37,869 nucleotides of DNA from CAZGVW01 sp964529265 (GCA_964529265.1 CAZGVW010000272.1:1-37869), one strand, 5' to 3'. Shown: positions 1 through 7,169, numbered from the stretch's first letter. Translations and numbers: made by a program. Notes: generated from the sequence alone by a model not told the origin.

Positions 1-1
1 C

Positions 2-571
2 GGAAGCTATCAGGAAAGCGCCAAGAAGACCAAACACGCGTTTCGTAGGGGAACGATCTATGTGCGGCGTTCAGGCAAAAGTGAGCCTGCCCGATCCGCC
101 GATCTGCGCGCCATATTCGATCGGCTGCACGCTCGTCGGCAAGACGCTATTCGAAAAGTCATCGAAGCTCCCTTTGGCGCCACAGTCGCTGTCTCCGTCA
201 GCGACGGCCCTTCAACATCTCAGTCCACACAGGGTGTCAGCATTTCGACTGATCCCAGGTTACCGTCCATTCAGCTGAAAGACGATGGCGTCCGGCGCCT
301 GTACCCTTATGACTACCGGAGCCTGACGACGGAAATGAAGCAGCGAGTTCCGACTTTGGTTGAGAACCAGCGTTACCATGAGCTCAGGCGACGTTTGGAA
401 GGGAATCCAAACTACTGTTTTATCAGATACCTGGATCCTGGAAGTCCAAGAAGTGGTTCGAAGAAGCTATACAGCGACCGGATGGTCGACGCGCTGACAG
501 CGGAGCTGGTCCGTAATGGCGGTGGAGGTGGTCGGGTGCCACCGAGTGGCGGGGCGGCACCGGCTGGGTGA
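2..571 (+). CDS. C-terminal part of AlbA_2/Schlafen-type ATP-binding protein (5' truncated by window)
   Basis: The frame is open from base 2, so the gene starts before the window. The first visible residues include RRGTIYVRR, then SEPARSADLRAIFDR. This resembles the closing segment of AlbA_2 (Schlafen-like) putative DNA-binding/ATPase domains, where an RRG-x-x-YxR motif precedes an A-S/T-x-x-E/D-[IL] helix. After it come about 140 residues I cannot assign, with LYPYDYRSLTTEMKQRV and NPNYCFIRYLDP, and a Gly/Pro/Ala-rich tail (GGGGGRVPPSGG). AlbA_2 proteins are often found in accessory or defence loci; that role is inference here. Base composition is visibly less GC-rich than the rest of the window, which suggests transferred DNA. 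A GTG at 62 would give a 169-residue product, but the RRGTIYVRR signature begins upstream of it, so the partial reading is preferred. Confidence 0.6.
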   Translation, partial: GSYQESAKKTKHAFRRGTIYVRRSGKSEPARSADLRAIFDRLHARRQDAIRKVIEAPFGATVAVSVSDGPSTSQSTQGVSISTDPRLPSIQLKDDGVRRLYPYDYRSLTTEMKQRVPTLVENQRYHELRRRLEGNPNYCFIRYLDPGSPRSGSKKLYSDRMVDALTAELVRNGGGGGRVPPSGGAAPAG

Positions 572-680
572 CGGCTGCGTGGTACCGACTTTAGGAGGGG
601 GCTCCCCCGTGCCACGGATCCGCTGCCCTGCGCGGTCGGTGTTCCCCTCCGTAAGCCGCCCGCGAGGGTACGCTCGACCC

Positions 681-1187
681 ATGGACCAGACGCGCACTCC
701 CCAGGCCTCTCCCGAACCCCCGTTGCTCAGCGCCCCGCTGGCCTCGACGCTCCGGACCGACATCGCACGTGAGTTTCGCCAGCACCCCGTCGCAACCACC
801 GTCGTCATCGCGGCCTTCGTGCTTCAGGTGGCCGCCTTCTGTCTCGAAAGGCTGACTCTCGCCCAAAGCATCCGCATCGCGTCCTATCTTCTCGGGGTCC
901 TCTGCGCCGGGGCCATCGTGGGGGCGCTTCACGTCAAGACGCGGCAGGCCGCGCTCAACCGCATCGCGCCGAGCGAGGCCACGCTCATGCTCTCCGTGAT
1001 GATCCCGGTCATCATGACCATGGAAGCGGCAGTCATTAACGCCCGCTTCGGCCTCTACGCGATCCCCTTCATCGGCGCTGCAGTCTGGACCGCCTTCTGC
1101 GCCTCCATCCTCTGGATCGTCTACATCCACCTCACCCCGCGCCTCCGCCCCGACGAGCCGCCCCAACCCCCAACCGCCGCGGCCTAG
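681..1187 (+). CDS. small integral membrane protein, unknown function
   Basis: Predicted 168-residue protein. I chose the ATG at 681 (MDQTRTPQASPEPP) because upstream in-frame residues are Pro/Arg-rich non-coding-like sequence. There is a cytosol-like Pro-rich N-terminus. About four hydrophobic segments follow: VATTVVIAAFVLQVAAF, ASYLLGVLCAGAIVGAL, ATLMLSVMIPVIMTM and YAIPFIGAAVWTAFCASILWIV. The tail is Pro-rich (DEPPQPPTAAA). I do not recognise a family. It is separated by 109 bases from the AlbA_2-type gene and has no obvious partner. A GAGGGT 12 nt upstream of the ATG is a poor ribosome-binding site. The coding call rests on an intact frame with regular membrane helices. Confidence 0.65.
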   Translation: MDQTRTPQASPEPPLLSAPLASTLRTDIAREFRQHPVATTVVIAAFVLQVAAFCLERLTLAQSIRIASYLLGVLCAGAIVGALHVKTRQAALNRIAPSEATLMLSVMIPVIMTMEAAVINARFGLYAIPFIGAAVWTAFCASILWIVYIHLTPRLRPDEPPQPPTAAA

Positions 1188-1728
1188 CGCAGCTGCCTCC
1201 CCGCCGGAGGGAGGTGCGGAGCGAACCGGCACGGTTCCCTCTGCATTCGCGCGCCCCAAGTTTGCGCGCCTCTTCTTCCCGCCCGCCCCGGATGGGGCGG
1301 AGAGATTGATTCGGGCCGGCGGCGCTGGATGATTTGCATCGCGCACGAAGCAATCCTCGCCCCCTCCCGGGGGCGAAGATGAGGAAGAGAGAGGGAACGG
1401 GAGAGGGCGCCGCGCGGTCCACCGGTTCCGTCCGCCTGCGGCGGACTCCACCGGTGGCTCCATCCCGGCGCCCCTGCCGGGGCTCTCCAACGTCGAACCT
1501 CAGGCCCAAGCCGCCACGTCTCTCCTGCATTCACCATCTCTGCTGCCACACCGCGCGCTCCAGCGTCTCAATCTCATGCTCCCGCGTCTCGCGCTCCAGC
1601 ATTCCAGCGCACATCGTTCACCGCGACAAAGCCCCGCGCTACAATGCTGTGAACACCCTTCGCGGCCTGCCGGAGATCGGCATCTACTCCCCCGCGGAAG
1701 TCGTTCTCTACGAGGAAGGCGGCCAACG
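1188..1728. repeat. gene-free stretch with two repeat modules
   Basis: No convincing long gene. Bases 1201-1243 carry a copy of the GAGGGAACC/GGTTCCCTC hairpin family (see 4432 and 5809), here on the opposite strand and with one stem mismatch. Bases about 1281-1490 carry a ~200-base module that recurs at 2209-2400. Both copies hold CCCGCCCCGGAYGGGGCGG at the left and a block with CCACCGGTT, GTCCGCC...GGCGGAC and CACCGGTGGCTCCATCCC at the right. The long frames here are products of the repeats. Confidence 0.7.
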
Positions 1729-1732
1729 ATGA
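1649..1732 (+). CDS. possible very short ORF coupled to the next gene
   Basis: A frame ending at 1732 reads VNTLRGLPEIGIYSPAEVVL then YEEGGQR and stops in a TGA that overlaps the ATG of the following gene (ATGA, 1729-1732). The residue pattern looks coding rather than repeat-derived. The frame is open further upstream (…HRDKAPRYNA), but no standard start with a ribosome-binding site is visible; GTG at 1649 is the nearest. It may be the surviving 3' end of a longer gene cut off by the repeat to its left. No family recognised. Confidence 0.3.
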   Translation: MNTLRGLPEIGIYSPAEVVLYEEGGQR

Positions 1733-1896
1733 CCAAGACATTCGACTGCGTCGAGATGAAGCGCCTGGCCCAGCAGAAGATCCGCGAAGAACTCCGCGGC
1801 AAGACCCGCGAGCAGGAACTCGCCTACTGGGCTGAACACGCCCGGCGCCTCCGCGAGCAGCAGCGAAAACGGCCGGACCACAAGAGGTCGGCGTAG
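1729..1896 (+). CDS. small charged protein, 55 residues
   Basis: Starts MTKTFDCVEMKRLAQQKIRE and continues with a charged helix (ELRGKTREQELAYWAEHARR) and a basic tail. The pattern FDCVEMK...I..E.....R..E.E.AYW resembles a widespread class of ~50-70-residue hypothetical proteins often found next to small toxin-like genes, but I cannot name it. Its ATG overlaps the stop of the short upstream frame (ATGA), which suggests translational coupling. It could be an antitoxin-like helix or an orphan of a disrupted pair; no toxin partner is visible. Confidence 0.6.
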   Translation: MTKTFDCVEMKRLAQQKIREELRGKTREQELAYWAEHARRLREQQRKRPDHKRSA

Positions 1897-1939
1897 ACGA
1901 TCACCATGCCGATCGAGACTGTGACGTGAGCGTCTCCCG

Positions 1940-2107
1940 ATGGTCTCCCCGCGCCGCCCGCAGGTTCGCCCGGCTCATCGTCGCTGGAAACTGCTCTTCC
2001 TCGTATCGCTCGTCGTCGTTCCGCTCCTGCTCGTCGCCGGCATGGCGCTGGTGTGGTGGCTGGAAATGAGCGTGAACCTCGGCCGCGGTGTCCCGGGCGC
2101 GCCTTAG
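1940..2107 (+). CDS. short single-pass membrane protein, 55 residues
   Basis: The ATG at 1940 gives MVSPRRPQVRPAHRRWK, a strongly basic N-terminus. It is followed by a ~24-residue hydrophobic helix (LLFLVSLVVVPLLLVAGMAL, VWW) and a short hydrophilic tail ending ...GRGVPGAP at TAG 2105-2107. An in-frame stop at 1922-1924 fixes the start region. The Arg/Lys-rich N-terminus followed by one helix predicts an inner-membrane protein with its N-terminus in the cytoplasm. It lies 43 bases after the preceding small gene, so the two could share a transcript. No family assigned. Confidence 0.5.
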   Translation: MVSPRRPQVRPAHRRWKLLFLVSLVVVPLLLVAGMALVWWLEMSVNLGRGVPGAP

Positions 2108-2893
2108 ATCTCAGCCCCGAAGGGGCGCAGGAATGTGGCCACGGGCGCAGTCCGCCAAGGCGGACCGCAGGCGGAGGGCAAGCCCGTGGGACACGCCCCC
2201 TGATCCCTCCCGCCCCGGACGGGGCGGAGGATTTGATTCGCGACCACGCGCTGCGCTGTTCATTCGCGCATCACGTGGACCACATCCCTCGCCCCCTCCG
2301 GGGGCGATACGGGAAGGGCGCCGTGGTCCACCGGTTGCGTCCGCCTTTCGGCGGACTCCACCGGTGGCTCCATCCCGTCGCCCCTGTCGGGGCTCTCGAC
2401 CAACGAGCCCGAAGCGCAAGCGAGGGAAGCACTGACCGTTGTGTTCCAAGCGCACGCAACGGCGCAGCCCGGCTCCCACGCTTCCGGTGGCATTGGGTGG
2501 CATGGTCACGGCTTTGCGTGACTATGCCGAACCACCCCGCGCGCTCCACCACCCCACGCAACCGTCGCTCGCACGAACCAATCGCTCACCCCGTGTGGCA
2601 TCGACGGCGCTTCGCCGACCCATGCTTCGCGCGAAGAGCATGGACAACCCAGAGCGGTTGTCCATGCCACACGCACCTCCTTGAGTGGCATTGGGTGGCG
2701 TTGGGTGGCATGTCACGGCTCGGCTTTGCGTGACTATGCCGATCCACCCCCCCGCGCCCCACCACCCCACGCAACCGTCGCTCAATCCCCTCGAAACCGG
2801 GGCGGTTTCTCCCGTGCCACCCGGTGTTCCAACCGGTGCGATCTGCGCGCCGCCGCGCGAGGGGGATCTTTGGTTGTCAAAGAGGGAGCGGGA
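2108..2893. repeat. array of hairpin and direct repeats without genes
   Basis: From the left: a module with CAGCCCCGAAGGGGCG and paired CCACGGGC/GCCCGTGG arms (2112-2190); the second copy of the ~200-base module (2209-2400; first copy 1281-1490); a direct repeat at 2487-2570 and 2685-2783, each holding a hairpin around TCACGGC...GCGTGACTATGCC; and between them a 12-bp hairpin GCATGGACAACC/GGTTGTCCATGC with 6-base loop CAGAGC (2638-2667). The frames across this region are made of these repeats, read from both strands, and are not credible genes. Confidence 0.75.
2487..2783. repeat. ~85-100-base direct repeat, two copies
   Basis: Copies at 2487-2570 and 2685-2783 share the same order: GTGGCATTGGGTGGC, then TCACGGC, TTTGCGTGACTATGCCGA, CACCCC, and CCCCACGCAACCGTCGCTC. 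The second copy carries an extra GTTGGGTGGC step and an extra CTCGG. Within each copy GGCATGGTCACG pairs with CGTGACTATGCC (or a close variant), giving a ~12-bp hairpin with a 6-base loop. Confidence 0.8.
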
Positions 2894-4183
2894 TCAGGGA
2901 TTCGGCTGCGCGGCGGTGAGTTGCTCGACGAGGGTGAACATGTCGCGGAAGGGCTGGGCGCCGCCGTTTTGGGCGGATTGCCAGGTCCAGTCGAGGTCGT
3001 GATTGCTCATGGGGTAGATGTGGGTGGTGAGGTTGTCTTTTCCGGCTTCTTCGAGAGTTTTTTCGGTTTCGTGCACGCCTTCGACGCGGCAGGCGCCGTC
3101 GAGGCCGCCGTGGAAGATGGCGAGCGGGATATCGAGTTTGAGCAAAAACGCGGAATTCGGTTCGGAAACCCACCAACTGCGCAGATATTCGGAAGAAAGG
3201 TTCAAAACCGCGCGCCAGAGGAGTTCGTCGTCGCCTTCGTCCACGGCTTTCAGGATGGCGTCGAGGCGGGGACGGTTCATCTGCTCCAGATCCTGCGCGG
3301 TGAGTGATCCATCGGCATCGGCGTCGAGCACGGTGAAGGGGACGGCCTGCGCGATAGGGGCATTCGCGGGCTCGGCGGTGAAGGCGTCGTACTCCTCCTT
3401 TGTGAGCGCGCCGTCGCGGGCGGCGGGGAAGAGGTGCTGGATGTTGCGCCAGGGGCCGATGGAGTTCTGCCAGATGACGGTGTTTTTCGCGTTATCCGCG
3501 GCGTAGCCGGCCATGATGATTCCGGCGATTCCCGCGGGGCTGCGGAGGGCGAGTTGGGGGGCGAGGCGCGTGCCTTCGCTGGCGCCGATGAGAACGATGC
3601 GGTCTTCATCGATTTCGGGCTGTTTGCGCAGGTTTTGGAGCGCTTGTTCGTAATCGGCGAGCAGAACGGGGTGGGTGGCCTTCGCGAAGACCTCGCGATC
3701 GACTTTCATGTAGGGGGGTTCGGAGAGGGCCTGGCAGCCGCGTTTGCTCATGCGGAAGAACGCGATTCCGCGGCGGGCGAGTTCATCGGCGTAGAAATCG
3801 AGGTATCGGCCGACTTTCACCTCGCCGGTGTCGTCGCGGTATCCGAAGGGGTTGTCGTAGGTCTTGAGTCCGGCGCCGTGGAGGTAGAAGACGACGGGAA
3901 CGCCCCCGGAAGCGACCGCTGGGGCGCCCGCCGCGTTTTCGCCGACGCGGGAAATGGTGGGGACGCTGAGTTTGGCTTCGAGGGGCGTTCCGTCATCGGC
4001 GTTGAACTCGATAATGACGTCGCGGCGCAGCGGGATGGGGGTCTCGGGGCGCAGGTTGATGGGAGCGGGGGTTTCGGCGGGCGGGGCGGAGGCGGCGGAG
4101 GGCGCGGGAATGAAGAGGGCGGAGAGGAAGAGGAGGATGATGCGCGCCGGGAGCGATCGGGCGGTTGGTGCGGGGTTGCGCAT
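2894..4183 (-). CDS. secreted alpha/beta hydrolase with EF-hand insert
   Basis: The 429-residue product starts MRNPAPTARSLPARIILLFL, a signal peptide (cleavage near ASA, ~32). The hydrolase fold shows VVFYLHGAG (97-105, oxyanion region), the nucleophile elbow GASEG (Ser202), GGLD (Asp362, likely acid) and SNHD (His395), so a complete Ser-Asp-His triad is visible. It is dienelactone hydrolase/prolyl-oligopeptidase-like; the substrate is unknown. Between nucleophile and acid, in the cap position, DADADGSLTAQD (287-298) is a canonical 12-residue EF-hand loop with Asp instead of Glu at position 12. A degenerate second hand, RDGALTKEEYDAF, lies at ~256. A calcium-dependent cap is an inference. It is monocistronic, on the minus strand, with repeats on both sides. 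Confidence 0.85.
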   Translation of the reverse strand: MRNPAPTARSLPARIILLFLSALFIPAPSAASAPPAETPAPINLRPETPIPLRRDVIIEFNADDGTPLEAKLSVPTISRVGENAAGAPAVASGGVPVVFYLHGAGLKTYDNPFGYRDDTGEVKVGRYLDFYADELARRGIAFFRMSKRGCQALSEPPYMKVDREVFAKATHPVLLADYEQALQNLRKQPEIDEDRIVLIGASEGTRLAPQLALRSPAGIAGIIMAGYAADNAKNTVIWQNSIGPWRNIQHLFPAARDGALTKEEYDAFTAEPANAPIAQAVPFTVLDADADGSLTAQDLEQMNRPRLDAILKAVDEGDDELLWRAVLNLSSEYLRSWWVSEPNSAFLLKLDIPLAIFHGGLDGACRVEGVHETEKTLEEAGKDNLTTHIYPMSNHDLDWTWQSAQNGGAQPFRDMFTLVEQLTAAQPNP

Positions 4184-4431
4184 GGGAGTTGCTCCGGAAG
4201 GGTGAGGAGGGGCGTGCGGCTGGGCGGGATGCGAGGGGAATCATCGCATGGGGGCGGGTTGGTTCAAGGGGAAAGTGGGTTTCGGCGCGGAGATTTGCGC
4301 ACAAAACAGGTCACTGCGCGGAAGTGGTTGTGGGGCAGGGTGTAGCGGGGCATGGAGTGACGGGTTTTGTGCGCGCGATTTTTCTGTCAACGGGATGAGC
4401 GAGGGCTTGAGGCGCGCGGGGCGGTGATGCA

Positions 4432-4453
4432 GAGGGAACCTGCCGGTTCCCTC
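4432..4453. repeat. GAGGGAACC hairpin repeat, copy 2 of 3
   Basis: Perfect 9-bp stem (4432-4440 with 4445-4453) around TGCC, in a longer conserved context ATGCAG before and TCCGCACCTCC after, followed by GGCGGAGAGCGC. Sister copies are at 1219-1241 (opposite strand, loop GGCAC) and 5809-5830 (one stem mismatch). Confidence 0.8.
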
Positions 4454-4691
4454 CGCACCTCCCGCCGGCGGAGAGCGCATGCGGGGGTGCGCTGCAGAAT
4501 GAACCCGGAGGAAGTCGGAGGGAGACGGAGGGGAAGAAGGTGTGGTGGGGCGCGCCGGACGGGCGCGTGGGGTTGTGCGGGGGCGGTGCGTGGGCGCTGG
4601 TTGAGCGGCGGCGAGGGATGTGGGTGCGCAGAGTCGTCGCGTGTGCGCGAGCGGGGGTGCGCTGAGGGATGGAGGTGCGCTGAGTCGCCGC

Positions 4692-4711
4692 GGGCACGGC
4701 GGGCCGTGCCC
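4692..4711 (-). repeat. REP-like palindrome, copy 1 of 6
   Basis: GGGCACGGC-GG-GCCGTGCCC, a perfect 9-bp inverted repeat. In other copies the minus strand reads GTAG directly before the stem; here that tetranucleotide is degenerate (GGTGGGGGCAC). The left flank GCTGAGTCGCCGC is shared with the other copies. Confidence 0.75.
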
Positions 4712-4772
4712 CCACCGATGGGCGCGTAGGGCGCGGGCGAGCGTGGCGCGGGCGCGTGGGCGAGGGAGAGGG

Positions 4773-4820
4773 TTGACTGGGGTTGTAGCCTATGCTACAT
4801 CTCTTGTAGCCAGCGCTACG
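4773..4820 (+). promoter_or_regulatory. double-dyad operator with possible -35 box
   Basis: Two copies of the dyad TGTAGC-N4-GCTAC(A/G) lie in tandem: 4784-4799 (spacer CTAT, perfect 6-bp arms) and 4805-4820 (spacer CAGC). Their centres are 21 bp apart, two helical turns, so dimers would sit on the same face of the DNA. A TTGACT (4773-4778) directly upstream is a candidate -35 box; the -10 would fall inside the dyads, as expected for repression by occlusion. GTA/TAC half-sites recall winged-helix repressors of the BlaI/MecI/CopY type, but the regulator is not in the window and that assignment is inference. Confidence 0.55.
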
Positions 4821-4872
4821 GAGCGATGGCGTTTGTCGCTTAACGCCGGGTTTGTCCGGTCAAGGAGACTCC

Positions 4873-5742
4873 ATGCGCAGCCTCTGCCGGAGATGTTTCG
4901 CGCCCGCCGCGGCGGGTCTTGGGTGTGCGGTCGGCGCGGCGGGCGATCCGGCGCAGGGGCCGGTGGCGCCGGCGGGGCCCGACAAGAGTGGGTTCACGAT
5001 CTTCAATCCGACGCCGCGGGAGTTGCTGCGCCCGATCAGCCCGGACCGGCCGGATCAGACGGAGAGTCCGTACACGGTGGACGCGGGCGCGGTGCAGATC
5101 GAGATGAGCGCCGTGGAGTGGACGTACGACGACGGAGACGGCGCTGGGTCGCAGCGCGGCTTCGCGTTTGCGCCGTTCAATCTCAAAGTGGGCGTGCTGA
5201 ACGAGCTGGACGTGCAGTTCGTGTTCGCGCCTTACCTGCATCAGGAGGGCGGGGGCGAGACTGCGGAGGGCGTGGGCGGGCTGGAAGTGCGCTCCAAGAT
5301 CAATCTGCTGGGCAACGACTCAGGGCCGGTGGCGGTTGCGCTGCTGCCGTTTGTGTCGTTTCCCACGGGGGATGACGACGTCGCGTCGGACCGGGTCGAG
5401 GGCGGGATCATCGTGCCGGCGGCGTTCGATCTCGGCGGCGAGTGGAGTCTCGGGCTGCAGATCGAGTTCGATTTCGTGCGCAACGAGGCGGACAGCGACT
5501 ACGAGACGCAGTTCGGCCACACGGCGGTGTTGTCGCGGCCGATCTGGGGCGATCTATCGGGGTACGTGGAGTACGTGGGCTTCATGACGCTGGATTCGAA
5601 GGTGGACTACCGGCCGTTCGTGAGCGCGGGGTTGACGTATGCGATCGGGAGCGATGTTGTGGTTGATTTCGGCGCGGTGGCGGCGCTGAACGGGCGCGGA
5701 GAGGATGTGTTGCTGTTCGGGGGGGTGACGATCCGGTTCTAG
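4873..5742 (+). CDS. outer-membrane beta-barrel protein, MetA-pathway (phenol degradation) type
   Basis: 289 residues from the ATG at 4873, which has an AAGGAGA ribosome-binding site 4 nt upstream. The N-terminus (MRSLCRRCFAPAAAGLGCAV) is a signal peptide. The body alternates short beta strands with aromatic girdles, for example VQIEMSAVEWTYDD, FAPFNLKVGVLNELDVQFVF, GLQIEFDFVR, LSGYVEYVGFM and LLFGGVTIRF. The last ends in Phe, as outer-membrane barrels do. The LRPISPDRPDQTESPYTVDAG region is typical of the Phenol_MetA_deg (PF13557-like) family, often annotated as a transporter. The cargo is unknown. Expression is probably controlled by the double-dyad operator upstream. Confidence 0.75.
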   Translation: MRSLCRRCFAPAAAGLGCAVGAAGDPAQGPVAPAGPDKSGFTIFNPTPRELLRPISPDRPDQTESPYTVDAGAVQIEMSAVEWTYDDGDGAGSQRGFAFAPFNLKVGVLNELDVQFVFAPYLHQEGGGETAEGVGGLEVRSKINLLGNDSGPVAVALLPFVSFPTGDDDVASDRVEGGIIVPAAFDLGGEWSLGLQIEFDFVRNEADSDYETQFGHTAVLSRPIWGDLSGYVEYVGFMTLDSKVDYRPFVSAGLTYAIGSDVVVDFGAVAALNGRGEDVLLFGGVTIRF

Positions 5743-5808
5743 GGGTTCGGAATGATCGGTTGTGCGCGATGTTTGTTGTGGGCTGGTGGGTGTGCGTGCG
5801 CTGATGCA

Positions 5809-5830
5809 GAGGGAACATGCCGGTTCCCTC
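5809..5830. repeat. GAGGGAACC hairpin repeat, copy 3 of 3
   Basis: GAGGGAACA-TGCC-GGTTCCCTC, same left flank (GATGCA) and right flank (CGCACCTCC...GGCGGAGAGCGC) as the copy at 4432. The similarity runs over ~50 bases, so this is a dispersed element rather than a chance stem. Confidence 0.8.
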
Positions 5831-6082
5831 CGCACCTCCCTCGGGCGGAGAGCGCGAGCGGGGCGGCGCGCGAGTTCGTTGGGCGCGGCGCGCGAATAGC
5901 GCGACATGGGTGCTCAAACGGAAGAGTTCACAAGGCGTTCGCACCCGGCAAGACGAGGCTCGGAGAGGAGGTAGGAGGAGAGCCCCTCACCCTTCCCTCT
6001 CCCCGCAAAGCCGGGGAGAGGGGTTTGAGTCGTGTGCGCGGGGTGGGCGGCGCGGTGGAACGCGGGTGCGGTGAGTCGTCGC

Positions 6083-6102
6083 GGGCCCGGCGGGCCGTGC
6101 CC
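6083..6102 (-). repeat. REP-like palindrome, copy 2 of 6
   Basis: GGGCCCGGC-GG-GCCGTGCCC with one stem change. CTAC follows at 6103-6106, so the minus strand reads GTAG immediately 5' of the hairpin, as in REP elements bound by RAYT transposases. Left flank GTGAGTCGTCGC, right flank CGAAGGGGCGCG. Confidence 0.8.
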
Positions 6103-6183
6103 CTACCGAAGGGGCGCGTGGGGCGCGGGCGCGGTGGGGCGCGGACGAGGGCGGCGCGCGGAGCGGTGCGCGGGGCGGTGCGT

Positions 6184-6960
6184 TTAGGGCATGCTGTCGA
6201 AGTCGATGGCGCGGAGGGCGGTGTCGTCGAGGCGGATGAAGCCGAGGCGGGGGTAGTCGAGGTCGAGGGTGGTCCAGACGGCGGCGGCGACGACGATGGC
6301 GAGCGCTCCGGTGAAGGGGAGGTTGCGGCGGCCGGCGATGCCGCAGCCATAGCCGATGGCGGCGAGGGCGAAGGATGCGCAGACGCCGAGCAGGCCGATG
6401 ACGAGCGGCGGCAGGTGTCGGCGGAACGCGGCGAGACGGACGGTCTGGAGGTCGATGACCTGATTGACGGGGACGAGGACGGCCATCGTGACGGCGGGCC
6501 TCGCTTCGACGCCGGCCTGGGCGGCGGACCAGATGGGCGCGTGCATGCGCGCGGCGTCGTTCATGCGTTCGAGGATGGCTCGCACCTGCAGATGCTCGAA
6601 GGTTGCGGCGCGGACCTGGGTGTAGTCGCGGAGGAGTGTGCGCAGGTCGGAGCGGTGGGGCTCATCGAGGAGGCCGGTGCGGAGGTAGGCGGTGGAGATG
6701 GCGTTGGCTTCCTCGACGACGAGGGCCTGGCGTTCGATGAAACGCGACGCGGCGCCGGCGTATGAGAAGCCGAGGAGGAGGCCGACGAGGCCGAGGATGG
6801 CGCCCTGGATGGCGCCGAGTTGTCCGGCGGAGGGGCTGTTGGGATCGTCGCGCCGTCGGACGGTCGCGCGGCGCCCGGCGCGGTACCCGAGTTCGACAAC
6901 GCAGAGGAGACCGGCGAAGAGGCCGACGGCGACGACGGCCTGGATCCAGAATGCGCTCAT
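6184..6960 (-). CDS. bestrophin-like (DUF4239-type) membrane protein
   Basis: 258 residues from MSAFWIQAVV; the open frame upstream of this ATG is repeat-derived and discarded. About four membrane helices lie near 4-26, 48-70, 183-205 and 215-233. Between helices 2 and 3 there is a long helical soluble segment. The signature is LGLVGLLLGFSYAGAASRF followed by ERQALVVEEANAISTAYLR and LLRDY, which fits DUF4239/bestrophin-like proteins (dimeric or pentameric channel-like fold). Transport activity is unproven. Gene order is FHA, then this gene, on the same strand with a 250-base repeat-filled gap, so co-transcription is uncertain. Confidence 0.7.
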   Translation of the reverse strand: MSAFWIQAVVAVGLFAGLLCVVELGYRAGRRATVRRRDDPNSPSAGQLGAIQGAILGLVGLLLGFSYAGAASRFIERQALVVEEANAISTAYLRTGLLDEPHRSDLRTLLRDYTQVRAATFEHLQVRAILERMNDAARMHAPIWSAAQAGVEARPAVTMAVLVPVNQVIDLQTVRLAAFRRHLPPLVIGLLGVCASFALAAIGYGCGIAGRRNLPFTGALAIVVAAAVWTTLDLDYPRLGFIRLDDTALRAIDFDSMP

Positions 6961-6993
6961 GGGCGGTGAGGGTACCAGCGAGGGAAGAAAGCG

Positions 6994-7070
6994 GGAACGC
7001 AGAGGAGCGCAGAGGGGCGCGGAGAGGAGGAATGAACCCGGAGGAAGACGGAGGGAGATGGAGGAGGAAA
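6994..7070. repeat. purine-rich GCAGAGG/GGAGGAAGACGG repeat
   Basis: AACGCAGAGGAGCGCAGAGG, then GAACCCGGAGGAAGACGGAG and further AG-rich units. Related copies: 4501-4540, 10327-10390 and 11420-11470 (same strand), and 11551-11625 (opposite strand). In the minus direction it accounts for the false N-terminal extension of the membrane protein at 6184-6960. Confidence 0.75.
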
Positions 7071-7169
7071 GAACGGGCAGGGTTGCGCGCGGGCGGGCGC
7101 GGGGGGGGTGCGGGGTGGCGCGTGGGCGCTGGTTGGGCGGCGAGGGATGTAGGTGCGCCGAGTCGTCGT

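Larger units (their letters stand above)
4184..4872. repeat. gene-free stretch: repeat modules and an operator
   Basis: Holds, in order, a GAGGGAACC-TGCC-GGTTCCCTC palindrome (4432-4453), a GAACCCGGAGGAAG purine-rich module (4501-4540), a mosaic ending in a REP-like palindrome (4692-4711), and the double-dyad operator/promoter region of the next gene (4773-4820). No frame here has coding character. Confidence 0.7.
5743..6183. repeat. gene-free gap between convergent genes
   Basis: Contains the GAGGGAACA hairpin (5809-5830), a perfect 11-bp hairpin CCCTCTCCCCG/CGGGGAGAGGG with loop CAAAGC (5995-6022), and REP-like copy 2 (6083-6102). The 5995 hairpin could end transcripts from either side but has no T-run. 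No gene seen. Confidence 0.65.

Noticed and set aside
2053..2733. 226-residue plus-strand frame
   Set aside because: Consists of several hairpin repeats translated through; parts of the same sequence recur in other frames elsewhere.
5752..6765. 337-residue plus-strand frame
   Set aside because: Runs through repeats and then antisense to the bestrophin-like gene; Gly/Glu/Ala-rich artefact.
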